NCBI GenBank assembly: GCA_029052265.1
Contig: JAIDJJ010000266.1
Location: forward strand, 1-5,557
Reading direction: 5' to 3'
DNA: 5,557 nucleotides
From: Muribaculaceae bacterium
GTDB taxonomy: Bacteria; Bacteroidota; Bacteroidia; Bacteroidales; Muribaculaceae
This document shows positions 1 through 5,557 of the stretch, in pieces. The position numbers were made by a program, and so were the translations under genes. Under the pieces are notes generated by a model that was not told where the DNA came from, did no database searches, and saw only the letters and a list, made by a program, of their open reading frames with translations. The first letter of the stretch is position 1. Each line of letters opens with the position of its first letter.

Positions 1-24
1 GCACACAGTTTGCCTGTCCGGCTG

Positions 25-32
25 TAAAATTG
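25..32 (+). promoter_or_regulatory. Possible -7 box for tig (weak)
   Basis: TAAAATTG matches the Bacteroidota TAnnTTTG -7 consensus at all but one position and lies 33 bp before the tig start, which would leave a short AT-rich leader. The expected -33 box would fall at about position 2-6, at the window edge, and nothing convincing is seen there; a TTTG at 9-12 is too close (12 bp). The 65 bp before tig hold no other recognisable element. The call is weak because AT-rich DNA often gives such near-matches. Confidence 0.25.
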
Positions 33-65
33 AACTAAAATTACTAAACAAGATAAAGTTTTAAG

Positions 66-1424
66 ATGAACGTAAATTTCGAAAAGCTTGGTAATGTAAA
101 CGGTGAGATCACCGTGGCTATCGAAGCTAAAGACTACACAGACAAGGTCAGCAAGCAGCTCAAGGAGATTGGCAAGAAACATGCAGAGCCGGGGTTCCGT
201 CCCGGACATGTGCCTGCAGGCCTTATCGCAAAAAAATATGGCACAGCCGTTAAATATGATGTCGTCAATAAAGAAGTTGCAGACGCCGTCTTTAACTATA
301 TAAAGGAAAACAAACTTCAGGTGCTCGGTCAGCCTGTGCCCGAAAGCGACAACTCATTTGATATCGCAAATGATGAGTTTACATTCAAATTCAAAGTAGG
401 TCTTGCTCCTGAAATCCAAAATCCTGCCAATAAGGAACTTCACGTGCCTTACTACAATATCGTGGTTACCGATGAAATGGTTAATGAGCAGGTTGAAGGT
501 CTTCGCCAGCGTTTCGGTCGTCAGGTGCCCGGAGAGGAGACAGAGCCGAATGCAGTCATCAAAGGTTCTATCACAGAACTTAATCCAGACGGGTCGGTGA
601 AGGAAGGCGGCGTGGTTGTCGAAAACGGCATCATCGCTCCCATGCACTTTAAGAATGAAGATCAGAAAAAGCTTTTCGAGGCAAAACATCCCGGCGACAG
701 CGTAGTGTTTAATCCGGCAGCCGCATGCGATTCAAGCGCTGTTGAACTTTCTTCTATGCTCAACATCGACCGCGACCAGGTGGAGGAGCACAAAGGCGAT
801 TTCCGTTTCGACATAAAGGAGATCATCGTTCTCAAGCCTGCTGAGTTTGACCAGGAATTCTTCGACAACGCTGTAGGTAAAGACAAGGCTCATAATGAAG
901 AAGAGTTCCGCGCTGCAATCAAAGAGCTTCTTGCCCTTAACCTTGTTAATGATTCCAACTACCGCTTTACAATCGATGCCAAGGAAGCTGTTCAGAAAGC
1001 TGTAGGCGAGCTTGAGCTTCCTGTGGAAATTCTTAAGGATTTCCTCGTGCGTCAGGGCGAAGGGATCACAAAAGAGAATGTGGACGAAGAATTTGAGAAA
1101 ATGCGCGGGCAGCTTGAGTGGGATCTCGTGCGTGATAACATCGCATCACAGTTCGGAGTCAAGATTGAAGAGGAAGATATCTTTAACGAGGCACGCGGGG
1201 TAGTGGCACGTCAGCTTATGCAGTATGGTCCCAATGCTCTTTCCGAAGAGATTGTCGACAAATATGCCCAGGAAGTGACAAAAGATCCGAAGAACCGTGA
1301 GATGCTTTATCAGAATGCGCTCAACCGTAAAGCCTTTGAGGCAATAAAGGAAAATGTCACATTGGATAATAAAGATGTGACTGTTGAAGAATTTCAGAAA
1401 CTTTTTGTGCCGGCTGAGTCATAA
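66..1424 (+). CDS. tig: Trigger factor, ribosome-associated chaperone
   Basis: The 452-residue product is a trigger factor, slightly longer than the 432-residue E. coli protein. It binds ribosomal protein L23 at the exit tunnel and shields nascent chains. The N-terminal ribosome-binding domain (about 1-115) carries the signature GFRPGHVP at residues 43-50, the same position as in E. coli. A middle region (about 160-255) occupies the place of the FKBP-type PPIase domain but lacks a clear FKBP core motif; it has an Asn-Pro-Asp-Gly turn at 173-176 and an unusual stretch around 190-230. The helical C-terminal chaperone arms follow (about 260-450), rich in charged residues. The ATG at 66 begins the expected N-terminus (MNVNFEKLGN). 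There is no Shine-Dalgarno; the leader is A/T-rich. A hairpin terminator after the stop suggests it is transcribed apart from clpPX. Confidence 0.97.
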   Translation: MNVNFEKLGNVNGEITVAIEAKDYTDKVSKQLKEIGKKHAEPGFRPGHVPAGLIAKKYGTAVKYDVVNKEVADAVFNYIKENKLQVLGQPVPESDNSFDIANDEFTFKFKVGLAPEIQNPANKELHVPYYNIVVTDEMVNEQVEGLRQRFGRQVPGEETEPNAVIKGSITELNPDGSVKEGGVVVENGIIAPMHFKNEDQKKLFEAKHPGDSVVFNPAAACDSSAVELSSMLNIDRDQVEEHKGDFRFDIKEIIVLKPAEFDQEFFDNAVGKDKAHNEEEFRAAIKELLALNLVNDSNYRFTIDAKEAVQKAVGELELPVEILKDFLVRQGEGITKENVDEEFEKMRGQLEWDLVRDNIASQFGVKIEEEDIFNEARGVVARQLMQYGPNALSEEIVDKYAQEVTKDPKNREMLYQNALNRKAFEAIKENVTLDNKDVTVEEFQKLFVPAES

Positions 1425-1449
1425 ATAATTTCCTGAGACAGAATAAGAC

Positions 1450-1493
1450 AGGTCCGGCGCGGGTGCTGACGAGGCGCTTGCGCCGGATTTTAT
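1450..1493 (+). terminator. Intrinsic terminator after tig
   Basis: A long hairpin begins 26 bp after the tig stop. The core is a perfect 8-bp stem, TCCGGCGC (1453-1460) with GCGCCGGA (1480-1487). Pairing continues inward with G-C, C-G and G-U pairs (1461-1467 with 1473-1479) to a five-base loop GACGA (1468-1472), and outward with G-U and A-U pairs to 1450/1490. A short T-run (1488-1491) and AT-rich DNA follow. The stem is strong and the T-run short, so some read-through into clpP is possible. Confidence 0.8.
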
Positions 1494-1511
1494 ATGTTAT
1501 TATATGTTATT
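1490..1511 (+). repeat. 10-bp tandem repeat, 2.2 copies
   Basis: The unit TTATATGTTA occurs at 1490-1499 and 1500-1509 without mismatch, and the period continues for two more bases. It starts at the foot of the tig terminator and ends at the candidate -24 element of clpP. Its 10-bp period is close to one DNA helical turn, so both copies would face the same side of the helix. It may be only a replication-slippage duplication in AT-rich DNA. Confidence 0.75.
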
Positions 1512-1525
1512 GGCATAATATTTGC
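1511..1525 (+). promoter_or_regulatory. Candidate sigma-54 promoter (-24/-12) for clpPX
   Basis: TGGCATA-N4-TTGC matches the RpoN consensus TGGCAyr-N4-TTGCw at every specified base except the last (G at 1526 in place of A/T). The invariant GG (1512-1513) and GC (1524-1525) are separated by exactly 10 bp, as sigma-54 requires. This predicts a start near 1537 and a leader of about 90 nt. The same bases also contain AATATTTG (1517-1524), one mismatch from the housekeeping TAnnTTTG box, though without a clear -33 partner. That clpPX has its own promoter here is likely from the terminator upstream; which sigma factor reads it is undecided. Confidence 0.45.
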
Positions 1526-1536
1526 GGATGTTCCGC

Positions 1537-1560
1537 GGGGACTCTCCCCTAAGAGGAGTC
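1537..1560 (+). promoter_or_regulatory. clpP leader with two competing hairpins
   Basis: GGGG (1537-1540) can pair with CCCC (1546-1549) around a five-base loop, or GACTCT (1540-1545) can pair with GGAGTC (1555-1560) around a nine-base loop. The two share bases, so they exclude each other. A third small hairpin, GCGGA-TGT-TCCGC, lies just upstream (1524-1536), overlapping the promoter. The rest of the leader up to 1626 has a weak GACC/GGTC pairing (1566-1569 with 1584-1587), a short palindrome TTCCCGGAA (1596-1604) and an A-rich stretch before the start. No known riboswitch or CIRCE element is recognised. Confidence 0.35.
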
Positions 1561-1626
1561 ATATCGACCGATTATGGTATTGTGGTCTAAAATGCTTCCC
1601 GGAACGTTATAAATAAAAAAGACTAT

Positions 1627-2346
1627 ATGCAAAAGGATTTTAGAAATTTTGCTGTCAATCATCTTGGCATCAATTCAAATACACTTGACGGGTATGCCCG
1701 TCATATCGACAGGCAGGGCGCTGTGTTCACATCGACATCACCTTCGGCTGATTACATGAATCCTTATATCCTTGAGGAGCGTCAGATGAATGTGACCCAG
1801 ATGGATGTATTCTCCCGCCTTATGATGGACCGTATCATTTTTCTCGGCACTCAGGTGAGCGATACTTCTGCCAACATAATTCAGGCTCAGCTTCTATATC
1901 TCGATTCAATTGATCCGGATAAGGATATCTCGATCTATATCAACTCTCCCGGCGGGTCGGTGTATGCCGGTCTTGGGATTTATGATACCATGCAGTATAT
2001 ATCAAGCGATGTATCGACCATATGCACCGGCATGGCTGCTTCAATGGCGGCGGTTCTTCTCGTGGCAGGAGAGAAGGGTAAGCGTTTTGCGCTTCCTCAT
2101 TCAAGGGTGATGATCCATCAGCCTATGGGCGGTATCCAGGGTCAGGCATCCGATATAGAGATCACAGCGCGTGAGATATTGAAACTGAAAGAAGAGCTTT
2201 ACAGGATAATTTCCGATCATTCGGGACAGCCTTTTGAAAAAGTTGAAGCAGACTCGGATCGCGATTACTGGATGATAGCGAGAGAGGCGAAAGATTACGG
2301 CATGATTGACAAAGTGCTTGTAAACCCCAAAAAGGAAGATAAATAA
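1627..2346 (+). CDS. clpP: ATP-dependent Clp protease, proteolytic subunit ClpP
   Basis: This 239-residue serine protease forms the barrel-shaped tetradecamer that degrades proteins fed to it by ClpX in the cytoplasm. The catalytic triad is complete: Ser139 in GMAASM, His164 in MIHQP, and Asp213 in DRDYW. The spacings (25 and 49 residues) equal those of E. coli Ser97/His122/Asp171 in mature numbering. The oxyanion-side motif INSPGGSV is at 105-112. The conserved core starts near residue 46 (NPYILEE); about 45 residues precede it, longer than the 14-residue E. coli propeptide, and are probably removed or form part of an axial extension. The ATG at 1627 follows an A-rich leader without Shine-Dalgarno. 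An internal start at Met43 or Met54 is possible, but the first 20 residues (MQKDFRNFAVNHLGI) resemble Bacteroidales ClpP N-termini. clpX follows after 11 bp. Confidence 0.97.
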   Translation: MQKDFRNFAVNHLGINSNTLDGYARHIDRQGAVFTSTSPSADYMNPYILEERQMNVTQMDVFSRLMMDRIIFLGTQVSDTSANIIQAQLLYLDSIDPDKDISIYINSPGGSVYAGLGIYDTMQYISSDVSTICTGMAASMAAVLLVAGEKGKRFALPHSRVMIHQPMGGIQGQASDIEITAREILKLKEELYRIISDHSGQPFEKVEADSDRDYWMIAREAKDYGMIDKVLVNPKKEDK

Positions 2347-2357
2347 ATCCTGTAGAG

Positions 2358-3617
2358 ATGGCAAATAAAAGAAGCGGACTGGTGTGCTCCATGTGTGGCA
2401 CTCCTGACAGCAGTTCCAATCCGGTTGTCAACGTTCTTGAGGGTCTTAATCTGTGTACCGATTGCATAAAGTTTATAGATGACGCGCGCGACGCCCAGCT
2501 TAAGAAGAACTCAAAGAAGGGAGAGGCGGCAAAGGAGGAAGCTCTTACTGTGCCTAAACCAAAAGAGATCAAAGGATACCTTGACCAATATATAATAGGT
2601 CAGGATGAGGCGAAGAAATATCTTTCGGTCGCTGTCTACAATCATTATAAGCGTATCATGCAGACGCATGGTGCAGATGATGTAGATATTGAGAAATCAA
2701 ATATAATTCTTGTCGGTCCGACAGGAACTGGTAAAACCTTACTTGCAAAAACTATCGCAAAACTTCTCGACGTACCTTTTGCGATTGTGGATGCCACCGT
2801 CCTGACGGAAGCAGGTTATGTGGGAGAGGATATAGAGTCGTTGCTGACCCGTCTTCTTCAGGCTTGTGATTATGATGTGGAACGTGCGGAAAAGGGTGTG
2901 GTTTTCATAGACGAGATCGATAAGATCGCACGCAAGAGCGACAACCCTTCGATCACACGCGACGTCAGCGGTGAAGGTGTGCAGCAAGGTTTGCTTAAAC
3001 TTCTTGAAGGGTCTACGGTGCTTGTGCCGCCCAATGGAGGAAGAAAGCATCCCGAGCAAAAAATGATAGCCGTCGACACAAAAAATATATTGTTTATCTG
3101 CGGAGGCGCATTTGACGGGATCGAACGTAAGATCGCATCGCGTCTTAACACACATGTGGTGGGTTACGGACATGATGAGGCAAGCAGAAAACGTCAGAGA
3201 GAGAATCTGATGCGCTATGTCATGCCACAAGACCTCAAGTCGTTCGGGCTTATACCTGAGATTATAGGCAGGTTGCCGGTCCTCACAAGCCTTGACCCTC
3301 TTGACCGTGCCGCGTTGCGCAGGATACTTACCGAGCCAAAGAATGCCATAGTGCGTCAATACAAAAAGCTGTTCCTTTTGGACGGTGTGGATCTTGAATT
3401 TACCGATGATGCTCTTGACCTTATAGTAGACAAGGCGATAGAGTATAAACTCGGGGCTCGCGGATTGCGCTCGATTGTAGAGACAATAATGGTCGATGCC
3501 ATGTTTGAGGTCCCGTCAGAGCCGGTGAAAAATTTTACAGTAGACGCCGCATACGTTCAGGACAAACTTGAAAAAGCTCATTTTGAGAAAACAAAAATAG
3601 AAGAGCGCCCATCCTGA
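2358..3617 (+). CDS. clpX: ATP-dependent Clp protease, ATP-binding subunit ClpX
   Basis: The 419-residue AAA+ unfoldase recognises tagged or damaged proteins, unfolds them and threads them into ClpP. The N-terminal zinc-binding domain has Cys10, Cys13, Cys33 and Cys36. The AAA+ module shows Walker A GPTGTGKT (120-127), pore-1 loop GYVGE (153-157), Walker B VVFIDE (181-186), pore-2 loop GGRKHP (227-232), the GRLP segment with the sensor/finger arginine (Arg305) and sensor-2 GARGLR (366-371). The ClpP-docking loop, IGF in E. coli, reads VGY here (268-270). Length is close to the 424 residues of E. coli ClpX. The ATG lies 11 bp after the clpP stop, so the two are co-transcribed and probably made in matched amounts. 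The stop TGA is followed at once by an in-frame TAA, a tandem stop. Confidence 0.98.
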   Translation: MANKRSGLVCSMCGTPDSSSNPVVNVLEGLNLCTDCIKFIDDARDAQLKKNSKKGEAAKEEALTVPKPKEIKGYLDQYIIGQDEAKKYLSVAVYNHYKRIMQTHGADDVDIEKSNIILVGPTGTGKTLLAKTIAKLLDVPFAIVDATVLTEAGYVGEDIESLLTRLLQACDYDVERAEKGVVFIDEIDKIARKSDNPSITRDVSGEGVQQGLLKLLEGSTVLVPPNGGRKHPEQKMIAVDTKNILFICGGAFDGIERKIASRLNTHVVGYGHDEASRKRQRENLMRYVMPQDLKSFGLIPEIIGRLPVLTSLDPLDRAALRRILTEPKNAIVRQYKKLFLLDGVDLEFTDDALDLIVDKAIEYKLGARGLRSIVETIMVDAMFEVPSEPVKNFTVDAAYVQDKLEKAHFEKTKIEERPS

Positions 3618-3641
3618 TAAGTGTCGGTGTGTAGGAAAAAT

Positions 3642-3671
3642 CAGGGACATGGAGTTAATTCCATGTCCCTG
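3642..3671. terminator. Hairpin after clpX, possible terminator
   Basis: CAGGGACATGGA (3642-3653) and TCCATGTCCCTG (3660-3671) form a perfect 12-bp stem around a six-base loop GTTAAT, 24 bp after the clpX stop. Its position suggests the end of the clpPX transcript. However, no T-run follows on the + strand; instead A-A-A-A-A (3636-3640) precedes it, so a canonical stem plus T-run exists only when read on the - strand. It may end + strand transcripts with Rho help, stabilise the mRNA 3' end, or stop antisense transcription into clpX. Confidence 0.6.
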
Positions 3672-3698
3672 CATTGTGATGTGCCTGCATTTGGCGAT

Positions 3699-3741
3699 AA
3701 AAAATTTTCAAGTAATATAGAGAATTTCAAGAAAATTTTTT
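3699..3741. repeat. AT-rich inverted and direct repeats before recQ
   Basis: AAAAAATTTT (3699-3708) is the exact reverse complement of AAAATTTTTT (3732-3741), 23 bp apart. Inside, TTTCAAG occurs twice in the same direction (3706-3712 and 3725-3731), 19 bp from start to start, about two helical turns. The block runs up to and into the -7 box of recQ. A-tracts in phase often bend DNA, and the paired TTTCAAG could be a protein-binding site; no known regulator's site is recognised. Confidence 0.5.
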
Positions 3742-3748
3742 AACTTTG
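3741..3748 (+). promoter_or_regulatory. Promoter -7 box for recQ
   Basis: TAACTTTG is a perfect match to the Bacteroidota housekeeping -7 consensus TAnnTTTG. A start about 7 bp on would give a leader of roughly 25 nt before the recQ ATG. No TTTG -33 box is found at the usual 19-21 bp; A/T-tracts occupy that place. A second, weaker candidate is TTTG (3690-3693), 19 bp, then TAATATAG (3713-3720). Confidence 0.55.
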
Positions 3749-3780
3749 TATATCAAGAAACTCTTCGAACCTCATTAACC

Positions 3781-5557
3781 ATGGCAGACATCAAAGCGAT
3801 CCATGAGGCCCTTAAATACAATTTTGGCTTCGACAACTTCAAAGGCAACCAACTCGAAATCATCAGCAGCCTTCTCGACGGGAAAGATGTGTTTGTGTTG
3901 ATGCCTACTGGAGGAGGTAAATCATTATGTTATCAGCTTCCGGCACTTATGTCGGAAGGGACTGCCATAGTCATATCCCCTCTTATCGCCTTGATGAAAA
4001 ATCAGGTAGACGCCATGCGTAATTATGGCGAGGACGACGGGATCGCGCATTTTCTCAACTCATCGCTCAACAGGGCGATGATAGATCAGGTGAAGTCTGA
4101 CGTATTGTCTGGCAGGACAAAATTGTTGTATGTCGCACCAGAGTCGTTTACAAAAGAAGAGAATATGGCATTTATGCGGTCTATAAAGATTTCATTTTAT
4201 GCTGTTGATGAGGCACATTGTATTTCAGAATGGGGACATGATTTCCGTCCGGAGTATCGCAGGATACGCTCTATAATAAATGAAGTGGGTCACCATCCGC
4301 TTATCGCGTTGACAGCCACGGCAACGCCGAAAGTTCAACACGACATTCAGAAAAATCTCGGTATGCTCGATGCAGAGGTGTTCAAGTCAAGTTTCAACCG
4401 CCAGAACCTTTATTATGAGGTGCGGCCGAAGACCAAGAATATTGACAGGGACATTATCCGTTTCATAAAATCAAACAGCGGGAAATCGGGCATTATATAC
4501 TGCCTTAGCCGGAAACGGGTGGAGGAACTTGCCGAGACTCTGAGACTAAATGATATTTCTGTGTTGCCTTATCATGCAGGAATGGATTCTGCCACAAGAT
4601 CGGAGAATCAGGATGCATTTCTTCATGAGAAGGTAGATGTGATCGTGGCTACCATTGCATTCGGAATGGGGATAGACAAGCCGGATGTGAGATATGTGAT
4701 ACATTATGACATACCCAAAAGCCTTGAAGGGTATTATCAGGAGACCGGACGTGCCGGAAGGGACGGAGGCGAGGGTATATGCCTTACATTCTATACCAAC
4801 AAAGACTTACAGAAACTTGACAAACTGATGCAAAGCAAAACAGCGTCCGAACAGGAGATCGGGCGTCATCTGCTTGCGGAGACAGCAAGCTATGCAGAGT
4901 CGTCAGTGTGTCGTAGAAAGATTTTATTGCATTATTTTGGTGAGCAATATGAAGCAGAAAACTGCGGCAATTGCGACAATTGTTTAAATCCCAAGACACA
5001 AGTGGAAGCTAAAGAAGAACTTTGTGCCGTCATAGAGACGGTTCTTGCTCTTAAAGAGAAATTCAATACGGACTACGTCATAAACGTCCTTATAGGGCGT
5101 CCTACCGACGAAGTGAGATCTTACAATCATGACGATCTCGAAGAGTTCGGATGCTTGTCGAATGCTGAAGAAAGAACGTTGTCGGCGGTGATCCGGCAGG
5201 CTGTCATAGCCGGGTATCTTGAGAAAGATATCGACAATCTCGATATTGTCAAGGTGACATCAAAAGGTAAAAAGTTTCTGAAGAAACCGGTGTCGTTTAA
5301 AATTGTGGAAGACAACGATTTCTCAGAAATGGAAGTTGAACCGCAGATGAAGGGTGGAGCGGCTTGTGTCACAGATCCCGCTCTCTATTCCATGCTCAAG
5401 GACCTCAGGAAGAAGATGGCAAAAAAGCTTGATCTTCCTCCTTACGTGATTTTTCAGGAGCCCTCGTTGGAGGCAATAGCGACAACTTATCCCATCACAC
5501 TCGATGAACTCGCGAATATTGCCGGAGTCGGTGCCGGAAAGGCAAAGAGATATGGCG
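3781..5557 (+). CDS. recQ: ATP-dependent DNA helicase RecQ (3' end outside window)
   Basis: The frame is open for 592 codons to the window edge, so the gene is partial. RecQ is a 3'-5' superfamily 2 helicase acting in recombination and repair of stalled forks. Seen in order: Walker A TGGGKS (43-48), DEAH box (143-146), the RecQ aromatic-rich loop around Trp151 and Phe155 (147-159), motif III TATAT (178-182), motif IV GIIYC (237-241), motif V with FGMGIDK (294-300), and motif VI QETGRAGRDG (320-329). The RQC zinc site has Cys377, Cys395, Cys398 and Cys401, followed by a winged-helix region (about 405-510). An HRDC domain begins near 530 and is cut at the end (last visible GVGAGKAKRYG). All catalytic motifs are intact. 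The ATG at 3781 is the first start after an in-frame TAG at 3718; there is no Shine-Dalgarno. At residue 592 it is already close to the 609 residues of E. coli RecQ yet still in HRDC, so the full protein may be longer. Confidence 0.97.
   Translation, partial: MADIKAIHEALKYNFGFDNFKGNQLEIISSLLDGKDVFVLMPTGGGKSLCYQLPALMSEGTAIVISPLIALMKNQVDAMRNYGEDDGIAHFLNSSLNRAMIDQVKSDVLSGRTKLLYVAPESFTKEENMAFMRSIKISFYAVDEAHCISEWGHDFRPEYRRIRSIINEVGHHPLIALTATATPKVQHDIQKNLGMLDAEVFKSSFNRQNLYYEVRPKTKNIDRDIIRFIKSNSGKSGIIYCLSRKRVEELAETLRLNDISVLPYHAGMDSATRSENQDAFLHEKVDVIVATIAFGMGIDKPDVRYVIHYDIPKSLEGYYQETGRAGRDGGEGICLTFYTNKDLQKLDKLMQSKTASEQEIGRHLLAETASYAESSVCRRKILLHYFGEQYEAENCGNCDNCLNPKTQVEAKEELCAVIETVLALKEKFNTDYVINVLIGRPTDEVRSYNHDDLEEFGCLSNAEERTLSAVIRQAVIAGYLEKDIDNLDIVKVTSKGKKFLKKPVSFKIVEDNDFSEMEVEPQMKGGAACVTDPALYSMLKDLRKKMAKKLDLPPYVIFQEPSLEAIATTYPITLDELANIAGVGAGKAKRYG

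Noticed and set aside
1..65. Possible 3' end of an RNA gene or upstream coding region
   Set aside because: No tRNA T-arm or CCA end is visible, and 65 bp is too short to support an upstream gene.
1540..1560. CIRCE-like heat-shock operator (GACTC-N11-GAGTC)
   Set aside because: CIRCE is TTAGCACTC-N9-GAGTGCTAA; here only a partial inner core is shared, the spacer is wrong and the flanking bases do not match.
2101..2572. - strand open frames spanning the clpP-clpX junction
   Set aside because: They are antisense to two well-supported genes, have no leader signals, and the product looks like random composition.
2739..3359. Long - strand open frame (206 codons) antisense to clpX
   Set aside because: It lies wholly inside the certain clpX gene, its translation resembles no known family, and it is an effect of clpX codon use.
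3642..3671. CRISPR repeat or mobile-element end
   Set aside because: The palindrome occurs once, has no spacer-like periodicity, no flanking target-site duplication and no transposase nearby.
4784..5372. - strand open frames opposite the recQ 3' half
   Set aside because: The + strand carries an intact RecQ with RQC and HRDC domains through the whole stretch; the antisense frames show no domain.

Overview
The window reads as ordinary core chromosome from a member of the Bacteroidota, most likely order Bacteroidales. The basis is recognition of the protein sequences (trigger factor, ClpP with an N-terminal extension, ClpX and RecQ all look Bacteroidales-like), the lack of Shine-Dalgarno sequences before the starts, A-rich leaders before tig and clpP, and a perfect TAnnTTTG-type -7 box before recQ. 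Family or genus cannot be fixed from the sequence alone; a Muribaculaceae-like gut bacterium is a guess.

Layout, all on the + strand: a short AT-rich leader (1-65); tig, trigger factor (66-1424); a 202-bp gap holding a strong hairpin terminator, a 10-bp tandem repeat, a promoter region and a structured leader; clpP (1627-2346) and clpX (2358-3617), 11 bp apart and surely one transcription unit; a 163-bp gap with a 12-bp perfect hairpin and a promoter; then recQ (3781 to the window edge), open for 592 codons and cut inside its HRDC domain. Nothing real was found on the - strand: the open frames there are antisense shadows.

The first three genes form a proteostasis block. Trigger factor meets nascent chains at the ribosome exit, ClpX unfolds selected proteins, and ClpP degrades them. 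RecQ is a DNA repair helicase with no known mechanistic link to this block; it has its own promoter and is probably only a conserved neighbour.

I found no undescribed multi-gene system. The most interesting signals are regulatory. The clpPX promoter region carries a near-consensus sigma-54 (-24/-12) element, TGGCATA-N4-TTGC with exact GG/GC spacing, overlapping a weaker housekeeping-type -7 box and followed by a leader that can fold into two competing hairpins. Trigger factor also has a PPIase domain that lacks the recognisable FKBP core motif.
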